Assembly: GCA_002438685.1 (NCBI GenBank)
Contig: DJQG01000106.1
Location: 27,756 to 34,094, forward strand
DNA length: 6,339 nt
Direction: 5' to 3'
Origin: Ruminococcaceae bacterium UBA6392
GTDB lineage: Bacteria > Bacillota > Clostridia > Oscillospirales > Acutalibacteraceae
Shown here: positions 1 to 6,145 of the stretch, in pieces
How positions within the stretch are numbered: position 1 is the first letter of the stretch
Layout of the letters: each line of letters opens with the position of its first letter
Notes under the pieces: model-generated
The model's input: only the letters and a program-made list of their open reading frames with translations
Database searches by the model: none
Told to the model about the DNA's origin: nothing
Translations under genes and position numbers: made by a program

Positions 1-183
1 CGGTCGGGGGGCAATCGCACCTCCGTGTGTTCTTTGACAGATTCCTTTCTGTTCGAGCATCCGCAGGTCTCTGCGAGCTGATTCATCTGATATACTGTAT
101 TTATCGGTAATTTCCGCAATTGTGATTTTTCCTTTGACCTTTATTATATCCGATATTTCCTGATGACGTTCTTCCATAAACAT
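1..183 (-). CDS. DeoR-family transcriptional regulator, N-terminal part (cut by window edge)
   Basis: This is the first 61 residues of a DeoR-family repressor; the sugar-phosphate-sensing C-terminal domain lies beyond the window. The start at 183 is chosen because an AGGAGG ribosome binding site (191-196 on the complement) sits 7 nt upstream; a second in-frame ATG at 177 is less well placed. The protein reads MFMEERHQEISDII and then a winged helix-turn-helix. Residues about 19-43 form the HTH, with a recognition helix containing ESARRDLRMLE, followed by the family hallmark RTHGGA at 51-56. Family members usually run about 250 residues and repress sugar or nucleoside catabolic operons in response to a phosphorylated intermediate. 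The effector and target operon cannot be told from this fragment. It is divergent from the rhodanese/TtcA-like gene across a 341-base gap. The DNA-binding family call is firm; any specific role is unknown. Confidence 0.93.
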   Translation of the reverse strand, partial: MFMEERHQEISDIIKVKGKITIAEITDKYSISDESARRDLRMLEQKGICQRTHGGAIAPRP

Positions 184-213
184 AAGTTTTCCTCCTGATT
201 GTAAATAGTTGTA

Positions 214-227
214 TATCGAATTCGATA
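214..227. promoter_or_regulatory. Perfect 14-bp palindrome, candidate operator for the DeoR-family regulator
   Basis: TATCGAATTCGATA is its own reverse complement over all 14 bases. It lies just downstream of the predicted -10 box of the regulator gene and upstream of its ribosome binding site, overlapping the expected transcription start. That is a normal place for an autorepression operator, and DeoR-family proteins often bind their own promoter. The palindrome is seen directly; the binding role is inferred. No second copy was seen elsewhere in the window. Confidence 0.45.
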
Positions 228-232
228 GCTTA

Positions 233-261
233 ATAATATCACATAATCAGAAGCAAATCAA
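233..261 (-). promoter_or_regulatory. Predicted sigma-A-type promoter of the deoR-family gene
   Basis: On the complement, a -35 box TTGATT (256-261) and a -10 box TATTAT (233-238) are separated by exactly 17 nt. This places the start of transcription near 226, inside or at the edge of the palindrome at 214-227 and about 43 nt before the ATG at 183. The match and spacing are good for a vegetative promoter; activity is inferred. Confidence 0.65.
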
Positions 262-450
262 CAGAATCGGTAATCGGATTTGCGTATATTACAGTCTAAG
301 TACCGGATGTGCTCACAAAACAGCAGCATTCCGATGAGTCCAAGCATTACATATTCAAGGATTCACCAGTCCATATTTGCATTTGCCGCAGCAAATCAAA
401 AGGCACGATATTTTTTGTAGTTTCTTCATGAAATCAGGCATTTCTTATTA

Positions 451-480
451 TAGACAAACCGCCATGTTTCGCGGTATAAT
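451..480 (+). promoter_or_regulatory. Predicted promoter of the rhodanese/TtcA-like gene
   Basis: A -35 box TAGACA (451-456, five of six consensus bases) and a perfect -10 box TATAAT (475-480) are separated by 18 nt. Transcription would start near 487, about 38 nt before the ATG at 525. An inverted repeat, ACCGC (458-462) with GCGGT (471-475), fills the spacer. A second dyad, TGCCGT-TT-ACGGCA (486-499), covers the expected start site, so a repressor site is possible but unproven. Confidence 0.65.
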
Positions 481-524
481 AACAATGCCGTTTACGGCAA
501 AAATGCAGCATTGGAGCGCGGGCA

Positions 525-1655
525 ATGGAAATATCGGCAGAACAGCTGAAGAAACTCAACGATGGGGAATACACCGTCTATGACATAAGAAGCGAGACTG
601 ACAGGGCGTATGGATTCATCCCCGGCTCGGTACACACAACCGCCGACGAGCTTGAGAACAATCCGCCCGCGGACAGGGACAAAAAAATAATAATCTACTG
701 CGCGCACGGAGTTTTCAGCATAGACATTGCGGACAGGCTGTGCGAGCAGGGCTACAAGGCGTACAGCCTCGAGGGCGGTTATCTCGCGTGGATGCGCTAT
801 GAGATGCAGAACCGGCAGGACAGCGAACTGTGTCAGAAGGTCGAGCAGAGCCTGAGAAAGAAATTCCGCGTTTCGATAATGAGTCCTTTCACGAAGGCGC
901 TCAAGATATATAAACTCGTCAACGAGGGCGACAGGGTCGCGGTATGCATATCCGGCGGCAAGGACTCGATGCTCATGGCGAAGCTCTTTCAGGAGCTTAA
1001 AAGATACAGCAAGGTGAATTTCGAGGTCAAATATCTCGTCATGGATCCCGGATATAATCCCGAGAACCGTAAGATAATTGAGGACAACGCGCGGGCGCTG
1101 AACATCCCGATAAACATATTCGAGTCGGACATATTCAAATCCGTCTACAATGTCAAAAAATCGCCGTGCTATCTCTGCGCGAGGATGCGCCGCGGATATC
1201 TTTATAAATTCGCGCAGGAACTGGGCTGCAACAAGATAGCGCTCGGCCACCACTACGACGATGTCATCGAGACGATACTCATGGGAATGCTCCACGGGGC
1301 GCAGATACAGACGATGATGCCCAAGCTCCACAGCACGAACTATCCGGGCATGGAGCTGATTCGCCCGCTCTACCTCGTGCGCGAAGATGACATAAAAGCG
1401 TGGCGCGACTACAACGGGCTGCACTTCATCCAGTGCGCCTGCAAATTCACCGACACCTGCACGACCTGCAACGACGGTCAGAATCACTCAAAGCGTCAGG
1501 AGACGAAAGAGCTGATACGCGAGCTTAAAAAGAGCAACCCCGATGTTGAAAAATGCATATTCAGCAGCGTGGAAAATGTAAATATTGACACGGTTCTCGC
1601 CTACAAAAAAGACGGGATAAAGCACAGCTTTCTTGACGAATATGACAACAAATAA
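525..1655 (+). CDS. Rhodanese domain fused to a TtcA-like tRNA 2-thiolation enzyme
   Basis: This 376-residue cytosolic protein joins two domains. Residues 1-95 are a single rhodanese domain: DIRSETDRAYGFIPGSVH (20-37) matches the usual entry motif, and the active-site loop is CAHGVFS (59-65), with Cys59 as the expected persulfide carrier. The usual loop arginine is replaced by Phe64. Residues about 106-360 resemble TtcA, the ATP-dependent, iron-sulfur enzyme that makes 2-thiocytidine at tRNA position 32. Visible motifs are the PP-loop SGGKDS (143-148), CYLCARMRRG (215-224) with the CxxC pair, GHHYDD (241-246), MPKL (265-268) and IRPL (279-282). A cysteine-rich stretch (C304, C306, C312, C315) stands where E. 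coli TtcA has CNLC. The start at 525 follows GGAG (513-516) by 8 nt. The gene appears monocistronic, with its own promoter. The substrate is inferred; another tRNA or small molecule thiolated by a PP-loop enzyme is possible. Confidence 0.88.
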   Translation: MEISAEQLKKLNDGEYTVYDIRSETDRAYGFIPGSVHTTADELENNPPADRDKKIIIYCAHGVFSIDIADRLCEQGYKAYSLEGGYLAWMRYEMQNRQDSELCQKVEQSLRKKFRVSIMSPFTKALKIYKLVNEGDRVAVCISGGKDSMLMAKLFQELKRYSKVNFEVKYLVMDPGYNPENRKIIEDNARALNIPINIFESDIFKSVYNVKKSPCYLCARMRRGYLYKFAQELGCNKIALGHHYDDVIETILMGMLHGAQIQTMMPKLHSTNYPGMELIRPLYLVREDDIKAWRDYNGLHFIQCACKFTDTCTTCNDGQNHSKRQETKELIRELKKSNPDVEKCIFSSVENVNIDTVLAYKKDGIKHSFLDEYDNK

Positions 1656-1673
1656 AAATTTTTCACACGGCAC

Positions 1674-1702
1674 TTGCAAGAACAAAAATAATGTGCTATG
1701 AT
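1674..1702 (+). promoter_or_regulatory. Predicted promoter of the T-box leader and pheST operon
   Basis: A -35 box TTGCAA (1674-1679) and a -10 box TATGAT (1697-1702) are 17 nt apart. A TG dinucleotide one base before the -10 box gives an extended -10 element, which would offset the modest -35. Transcription would start near 1709, just ahead of the T-box stem I. No intrinsic terminator is visible between the upstream stop codon (1655) and this promoter, so some readthrough into the leader is possible. Confidence 0.65.
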
Positions 1703-1720
1703 AAGCAGGATATAAAAACA

Positions 1721-1980
1721 ACGCACAGATGGAGAGAGTAGGCGCGCGGCGAACACCGCAGAGAGGGGTCACTTGGCTGGAATGATCCCGTGTCAGAGCA
1801 CGCCGAAGTTCACTCCGGAGCGGCTCGGCTGAAGCTTTATGTTGTAGGCTGAGACGGTTCACCGCCGTTATACGGTGCTGTCCGCCATCGAGCGGAACAG
1901 GCTGAGGCGTCCTATGGACGCGAATGCAGGGTGGTACCGCGAAGTTTCCTTCGTCCCTCAGTGGGACGGAGGATTTTTTT
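1721..1980 (+). ncRNA. T-box leader (riboswitch) sensing uncharged tRNA-Phe
   Basis: This leader controls pheST by binding tRNA-Phe directly. Stem I has a lower helix GGAG (1731-1734) with CTCC (1813-1816). Above it is the specifier loop holding UUC, a Phe codon, at 1809-1811, followed by the usual purine. It continues with GGCG (1741-1744) paired to CGCC (1801-1804), and a distal helix 1765-1771/1783-1789 capped by a loop CTTGGCTGGAA. Stem III is GCGTCC-TAT-GGACGC (1907-1921). The T-box core AGGGTGGTACCGCG spans 1928-1941. Its UGGU (1932-1935) pairs with an uncharged ACCA end, fitting the A discriminator of tRNA-Phe. AGGG (1928-1931) can pair with CCCT (1955-1958) as antiterminator, which excludes the terminator below. 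Uncharged tRNA-Phe should therefore raise pheST expression. The class and specifier are firm; pairings were made by eye. Confidence 0.96.
1947..1980 (+). terminator. T-box-controlled intrinsic terminator upstream of pheS
   Basis: CCTTCGTCCC (1948-1957) pairs with GGGACGGAGG (1963-1972) around a 5-nt loop TCAGT, giving ten pairs with one G-U, plus a possible T1947-A1973 pair. A run of seven T follows at 1974-1980. The 5' strand shares C1955-C1957 with the T-box antiterminator, so the two folds are mutually exclusive. Confidence 0.93.
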
Positions 1981-2040
1981 ATTTTGCCTCCCCTGCCGGC
2001 AGGAAAGATGTAAATTATGCTTTTTGAAAGGATGAGAAGT

Positions 2041-3126
2041 ATGAACGAAAACGCCGAAAAGCTCAAAGAATTATTTAAAAAGAAAGCCGCCGACGCGGGC
2101 AAGGTCTCTGAGCTTGAGGAGCTGAGGATAGAGTTCCTCGGCAAAAAGGGTCACATTGCCAATCTCATGAGCGAGCTTCGCGCCCTGCCCAACGATCAGA
2201 AAAAAGAGGCAGGTCAGAAGATAAACACGATAAAACAGTTCATCGAGACCTCCATGCAGGAGCGTCTTCAGGAGCTCAAGGCTCTTGAAGAACAGTGCCT
2301 GATTGAAAGTGCCGAGGTCTACGACGAGTCTTTCCCCTGCGACACGAACCCCGGCTCTTACAGCCCGATAACGCTCGTTCAGCGCGAGGTTGACGAGATA
2401 TTCCTCAACATGGGCTTCTCCATAGAGGATTATTCCGAAATCACGGACGATTACAACTGCTTCGAGGCGCTCAATATCCCGAAGCATCATCCCGCGCGCG
2501 ACATGCAGGACACATATTACCTGAGCAACGGTCAGCTGCTCAAAACTCACACCTCCGCGGCGCAGAACACGATTCTTCGCAAATATGCCGCCGACCTTGA
2601 AAATGGCATTCCACTGCGCGCGATTTTCCCCGGACGCTGCTTCAGAAACGAGAAAATCGACGCCTGCCACGAGAATACTTTCTTCCAGATGGAAGGCATG
2701 ATGGTCGACAAGGACATATCCATTTCGAATCTTATCTATTTCATGAAGACGATGCTCTCCGAGATTTTCCAGAAGGATGTCACGGTGCGCCTGCGTCCCG
2801 GCTTCTTCCCGTTCGTTGAGCCCGGCTTCGAGCTTGATATCCAGTGCCTTATCTGCGGCGGCGAGGGCTGCTCCTCCTGCAAAGATTCCGGCTGGCTCGA
2901 GCTTTGCCCCTGCGGCATGATACATCCAAACGTCCTCAAGGCGGGCGGCATCGATCCCGAGAAGTATTCGGGCTTCGCTTTCGGTCTTGGACTGACGCGC
3001 CTTGCGATGATGAAATACGGCATCAAGGACATTCGAGTGTTCAACAGCTGCAATCTCAAGTCGCTCTCGCAGTTCACCAATTCATCGTTCACCGTGCCCG
3101 ACGACATGAAGAAAGAGGAGGCTTAA
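2041..3126 (+). CDS. pheS: Phenylalanine--tRNA ligase alpha subunit
   Basis: This is the catalytic subunit of the alpha2-beta2 enzyme that charges tRNA-Phe. I favour the ATG at 2041 (361 aa) because AAAGGA (2027-2032) lies 8 nt upstream; in-frame ATGs at 2017 and 2032 would add 8 or 3 residues. Residues 1-90 form the N-terminal coiled coil that contacts tRNA. The class II catalytic core follows: HHPARDMQDTYYL (149-161), HTSAAQ (170-175), motif 2 FPGRCFRNEKIDACHENTFFQMEG (196-219, in part) and motif 3 GFAFGLGLTRLAM (311-323). The Ala of GFAFG (313) is the residue that sets the size of the Phe pocket. A cysteine-rich insert, C269, C272, C277, C280 then C289 and C291, lies before GMIHPNVL; similar CxxC-containing inserts are known in some Bacillota PheS. 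It is slightly longer than most family members because of this insert and a C-terminal tail. It is regulated by the upstream T-box. Confidence 0.97.
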   Translation: MNENAEKLKELFKKKAADAGKVSELEELRIEFLGKKGHIANLMSELRALPNDQKKEAGQKINTIKQFIETSMQERLQELKALEEQCLIESAEVYDESFPCDTNPGSYSPITLVQREVDEIFLNMGFSIEDYSEITDDYNCFEALNIPKHHPARDMQDTYYLSNGQLLKTHTSAAQNTILRKYAADLENGIPLRAIFPGRCFRNEKIDACHENTFFQMEGMMVDKDISISNLIYFMKTMLSEIFQKDVTVRLRPGFFPFVEPGFELDIQCLICGGEGCSSCKDSGWLELCPCGMIHPNVLKAGGIDPEKYSGFAFGLGLTRLAMMKYGIKDIRVFNSCNLKSLSQFTNSSFTVPDDMKKEEA

Positions 3127-3130
3127 AGTC

Positions 3131-5494
3131 ATGCTTGTTTCAATAAACTGGATTAGGGACTATGTTGACCTTGACGGATGCGATATAAAAGGACTTATCA
3201 ACAAGTTCACCCTCGCCACAGCTGAGGTTGAGGACATATATTATATGGGACGCGACGTTCAGAAAGTCGTTGTCGGCGAGATAAAGACGCTCGAAAATCA
3301 CCCCGAGTCAAAGAAGCTGCACCTGCTCACGGTTGATATCGGTGACAAGGTAGTAAATTGCGTATGCGGCGCGCCGAACGTCAGAGTCGGTCAGAAGGTC
3401 GCTTTCGCCACCGCCGGCGGCAGAGTCGTCGCGGGCGAGATCGGAAAGGCAACTGTCGCGGGATATGAATCAGAGGGTATGTGCTGCTCCGAGAAAGAGC
3501 TCGGCATCAGCGACGAGAACTCCGGCATAATGGAGCTCGACCCCTCATACAAGAACGGCACCGACATCAAAGAGCTGTTCCCGATAGACGATATCGTCTT
3601 TGAGGTTGACAATAAATCTCTCACAAACCGCCCCGACCTCTGGGGTCATTACGGAATAGCGCGCGAGTTTGCAGCCCTCACCGGTCGCGAATTAAAACCG
3701 CTCGACCTCGCAAGCCTCGACAGCGACAGCGAGAATGTTGTCCCCGTAACTATCGGCGACACCGAGCACGTTTTCAGATACTCCTGCCTGAGAATGGCTA
3801 ACATCACAAAGCATGTCAGCCCGATGGAGATAAGAATCAGACTGTTCTACTGCGGCATGAGACCGATAAACCTGCTTGCAGATCTCACGAACTACATCAT
3901 GCTCGAAATCGGTCAGCCGACTCACGCATTCGACGCGACGAAGATCGACCACATCAAGGTCGACATGCCCAAAGAGGAGATTGACTTCACCACTCTCGAC
4001 GGCACGACGAGAAAAGCGGACACCAATACCCTGCTCATCTACAACCACGACGAGCCGGTCGCTATAGCCGGAATCATGGGCGGTCTTGACTCCGAGATAG
4101 TCGGCGACACTTCGAGCGTTGTGCTTGAATCCGCAAACTTTGACGGAATCTGCGTCAGAAAGTCATCATCGCGCCTCGGTCTGCGCACCGACGCGAGCGC
4201 AAGATACGAGAAGATGCTCGACCCCGAGCTGACTCTCGTCGCCATAAAGCGTTTTGTAAAGCTCGTTAAGGATATTGACAGCGGCGCGGTCATCGACTCG
4301 AAGCTGACGGACAAATACACAAAGAAATATCCGCAGATAACGCTCACATTCGACAAGGCTTATGTTGACAGATACACCGGAATCGAGATAAGCAACGAGC
4401 GCATTGTCCATACGCTGACCCTGCTCGGTTTCGGCGTTGACGAAAAAGACGGCGTTTTCACCGTTACTGTCCCCTCATGGAGAGCCACGAAGGATGTCAC
4501 GATAAAGGCGGACATCATCGAAGAGATAACGAGAATCTACGGCTACGACAACTTTGAAATCACCACGACCCGCAGCCCCCTCAAGCCCGTTCACAGCGCG
4601 CCCGAAAGACTTGTCGGCGACGAAATAAAGGATATCCTCGTCAAGAAATACTCCATGCACGAGGTTCACTCCTACATCTGGTGCGACAAGAAGAAATACA
4701 AGAAGCTCGGCATCGAGGTTGAGGACAATGTCAAGATACTCAATATCGAGAACTCCGACAACGGCGTTCTGCGCGACTCCATGCTCCCCACCCTGCTCGT
4801 CGCGGCATACGAGAACAAAGATTTTGCAGACAGCTACGGTATATTCGAGATAGGCAGAGTTGTTGAGGGCACCCTCGAAAACGGCTACTGCAACGAGCGC
4901 CGCCATCTCGGCGTTGTGCTCTTCTCGAAGTCGCAGAGCGAGCGCGACCTCTACTACAAGGCTATCGAGGTTATCAACTGCATCTTCGAGCAGATCAAGC
5001 ACTGCACGCCGAAGTTCGCAAAGATAGCTCCCATCCACGCATGGCAGCATCCGAAGAACACAGCCGCCGTTCTTGCAGACGGCAACGAGGTCGGCTTCGT
5101 CTGCGCACTTCATCCGCAGAATGCCTCCAAGCTCGACAAGACCGGTTCGGCAGTCTGCATCGAGATGGATATAGACAAGTTCAGCGACGCGAAGGCATAC
5201 GACATCGAGTTCAAGGAGCCCTCGACCAAGCAGTCCACCTACTATGATCTCTCGCTCGTTCTCAGAAAGGGCGTAACCTACGACGAGCTTTCCGAGAACT
5301 GGAAGAGCATGAATATAGAAGAGCTTGAGAGCGTTAAGCTCATCGACACATACGAGCTGCTCGGTACAAAGAGCATTACGCTCCGCTTCACCTTCTCCTC
5401 ACACGACCGCACGCTCGAGATGGAAGAGGTTCAGGGCTGGATAGACGAGATACTTCGCAGACTGTCCGCGATCGGCGTTTCGCTGAGAGTTTGA
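3131..5494 (+). CDS. pheT: Phenylalanine--tRNA ligase beta subunit
   Basis: This is the second subunit of the Phe-charging enzyme, responsible for tRNA binding and editing of mischarged Tyr-tRNA-Phe. At 787 residues it is full length. Domains in order: N-terminal region (1-38); EMAP/OB-fold tRNA-binding domain (about 40-150, with NHPESKKLHLLTVDIG and GYESEGMCCSEKELGI); B3/4 editing domain (about 210-385, with RPINLLADLTNYIMLEIGQ from 244, then THAFD, and VVLESANFDG at 330-339); B5 domain (about 400-475, ending DIIEEITRIYGYDN); the core that pairs with PheS (about 490-690); and the C-terminal FDX-ACB anticodon-binding domain (about 697-787). His265 and Glu333 appear to match known editing-pocket residues, so proofreading is probably intact. 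A strong AGAGGAGG site (3114-3121), inside the end of pheS, lies 9 nt before the ATG. The 4-nt gap to pheS shows cotranscription under the T-box. Confidence 0.98.
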   Translation: MLVSINWIRDYVDLDGCDIKGLINKFTLATAEVEDIYYMGRDVQKVVVGEIKTLENHPESKKLHLLTVDIGDKVVNCVCGAPNVRVGQKVAFATAGGRVVAGEIGKATVAGYESEGMCCSEKELGISDENSGIMELDPSYKNGTDIKELFPIDDIVFEVDNKSLTNRPDLWGHYGIAREFAALTGRELKPLDLASLDSDSENVVPVTIGDTEHVFRYSCLRMANITKHVSPMEIRIRLFYCGMRPINLLADLTNYIMLEIGQPTHAFDATKIDHIKVDMPKEEIDFTTLDGTTRKADTNTLLIYNHDEPVAIAGIMGGLDSEIVGDTSSVVLESANFDGICVRKSSSRLGLRTDASARYEKMLDPELTLVAIKRFVKLVKDIDSGAVIDSKLTDKYTKKYPQITLTFDKAYVDRYTGIEISNERIVHTLTLLGFGVDEKDGVFTVTVPSWRATKDVTIKADIIEEITRIYGYDNFEITTTRSPLKPVHSAPERLVGDEIKDILVKKYSMHEVHSYIWCDKKKYKKLGIEVEDNVKILNIENSDNGVLRDSMLPTLLVAAYENKDFADSYGIFEIGRVVEGTLENGYCNERRHLGVVLFSKSQSERDLYYKAIEVINCIFEQIKHCTPKFAKIAPIHAWQHPKNTAAVLADGNEVGFVCALHPQNASKLDKTGSAVCIEMDIDKFSDAKAYDIEFKEPSTKQSTYYDLSLVLRKGVTYDELSENWKSMNIEELESVKLIDTYELLGTKSITLRFTFSSHDRTLEMEEVQGWIDEILRRLSAIGVSLRV

Positions 5495-5513
5495 GTTAAT
5501 TTTCAAAATACCA

Positions 5514-5542
5514 TTGTTTTGTTGCAGATTTTGGTATATAAT
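5514..5542 (+). promoter_or_regulatory. Predicted promoter of the ireB-like gene
   Basis: A perfect -10 box TATAAT (5537-5542) lies 17 nt after a weak -35 box TTGTTT (5514-5519), in the 71-nt gap after pheT. An inverted repeat, ATACCA (5508-5513) and TGGTAT (5532-5537), brackets the -35 box and overlaps the first base of the -10 box, so a repressor site is conceivable. No intrinsic terminator is seen after pheT, so readthrough could also feed the next gene. Confidence 0.6.
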
Positions 5543-5565
5543 AAGCTTTATGGAGGTGGTTACTC

Positions 5566-5817
5566 ATGGCCGACGAGACTATTCAGTTCTCAATAAAAAA
5601 CGAAAACGACGAAGAAATGAAAAAGATACTCCTCGAGGTTTACAACGCACTTAACGAAAAGGGGTACAATTCGGTCAGCCAGATAGTTGGCTACATCCTT
5701 TCTGAGGATCCGACATATATCACCACCCACAACAATGCCCGCAGTCTTGTGCGAAAGCTAGACAGAGACGAGCTGCTGCAGAGCATGGTTGAGGATTATC
5801 TCGGAATCAAAAAATAA
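5566..5817 (+). CDS. ireB: IreB-family regulatory phosphoprotein (UPF0297)
   Basis: This small 83-residue cytosolic protein belongs to the IreB/UPF0297 family (YrzL in Bacillus). In Enterococcus faecalis, IreB is phosphorylated by the PASTA-domain kinase IreK and acts in cell-envelope and cephalosporin resistance. Family signatures are the N-terminal DETIQFSI (3-10), NALNEKGYNSVSQIVGYILS (28-47), the DPTYITTHNNAR block (48-59) and a charged C-terminal helix with RDELLQSMVEDYLG (67-80). The E. faecalis protein has two N-terminal phospho-threonines; here only Thr5 remains in the matching stretch. The start is set by GGAGGTG (5552-5558), 7 nt upstream. Family assignment is strong; the envelope-stress role is carried over from the family and the kinase is not in the window. 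In Bacillus-type genomes ruvX and a DUF1292 gene follow, but here an unrelated small gene does. Confidence 0.93.
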   Translation: MADETIQFSIKNENDEEMKKILLEVYNALNEKGYNSVSQIVGYILSEDPTYITTHNNARSLVRKLDRDELLQSMVEDYLGIKK

Positions 5818-5850
5818 AGTGCAACTATAACCCGATTGGAGTGACATTGA

Positions 5851-6144
5851 GTGGCGGAGAACAAGAAGCTTCTCATGTACAAGGGCAAGCCCCTTGTCAG
5901 AAAAGACAACACGCTTTATTACGGATATATGGATGAGCCCTGCATCATCATGATGCAGATAACCTCGACCAAGGACGTAAACGGCGCGGAGCTCTCGGAT
6001 AAAATACTCGTGCAGCTCGTCAGCACAAACGAAGATCTTCGTCCGCGCGACAGGATCCTCAAGAAGGCGGAGCGCAGAGGTCTCTACAGCGCGATAGACA
6101 TCGGTTCTATCTGGCTTGAGCGTGAGCTTCAGAAAAGAGCATAA
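5851..6144 (+). CDS. Conserved-looking small protein of unknown function, cotranscribed with ireB
   Basis: I do not recognise a named family. The 97-residue protein starts with GTG at 5851, preceded by GGAG (5838-5841) at 9 nt, 33 nt after the ireB-like stop. It has no signal peptide or membrane segment and no cysteine pair (a single Cys31). Short hydrophobic strands alternate with turns: LLMYKGKPLVRKDNTLYYGY (7-26), CIIMMQITSTKDV (31-43) and DKILVQLVST (50-59). Then comes a basic helix RPRDRILKKAERRGLYSAID (64-83) and IGSIWLERELQKR. This suggests a small beta-rich domain with a charged C-terminal helix. Codon use resembles that of neighbouring genes, and a strong terminator follows 1 nt after the stop, so it looks like a genuine, stably kept gene and the last of its operon. 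A link to the IreB pathway is suggested only by position. Confidence 0.82.
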   Translation: MAENKKLLMYKGKPLVRKDNTLYYGYMDEPCIIMMQITSTKDVNGAELSDKILVQLVSTNEDLRPRDRILKKAERRGLYSAIDIGSIWLERELQKRA

Positions 6145-6145
6145 C

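Larger units (their letters stand above)
184..524. other. Divergent intergenic region, AT-rich
   Basis: This stretch separates the minus-strand DeoR-family gene from the plus-strand rhodanese/TtcA-like gene. It holds the two divergent promoters and the palindromes listed separately. In the middle there is a tandem ATTTGC repeat (375-386), whose second copy forms a small inverted repeat with GCAAAT at 391-396 around a CGCA loop. This has no adjacent T-run, so I do not call it a terminator. I see no convincing gene: a 68-codon open frame starting at 377 has no ribosome binding site and runs into the real gene in another frame. Confidence 0.6.

Noticed and set aside
381..396. ATTTGC-CGCA-GCAAAT inverted repeat as a terminator
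   Set aside because: Only six pairs, no T-run next to it on either side, and no gene ends nearby.
377..583. 68-codon plus-strand open frame in the divergent gap
   Set aside because: No ribosome binding site; it crosses the predicted promoter and overlaps the start of the rhodanese/TtcA-like gene in another frame.
492..1487. 331-codon open frame on the minus strand opposite the rhodanese/TtcA-like gene
   Set aside because: It lies opposite a gene with clear domain motifs; its translation is repetitive in character with no recognisable domain. Such frames are common opposite GC-biased third positions.
2071..2925. 284-codon minus-strand open frame opposite pheS
   Set aside because: Shadow of pheS: no recognisable domain, and the opposite strand encodes a full set of class II synthetase motifs.
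4475..5113. 212-codon minus-strand open frame opposite pheT
   Set aside because: Antisense shadow of a full-length, well-conserved pheT with no own start signal.
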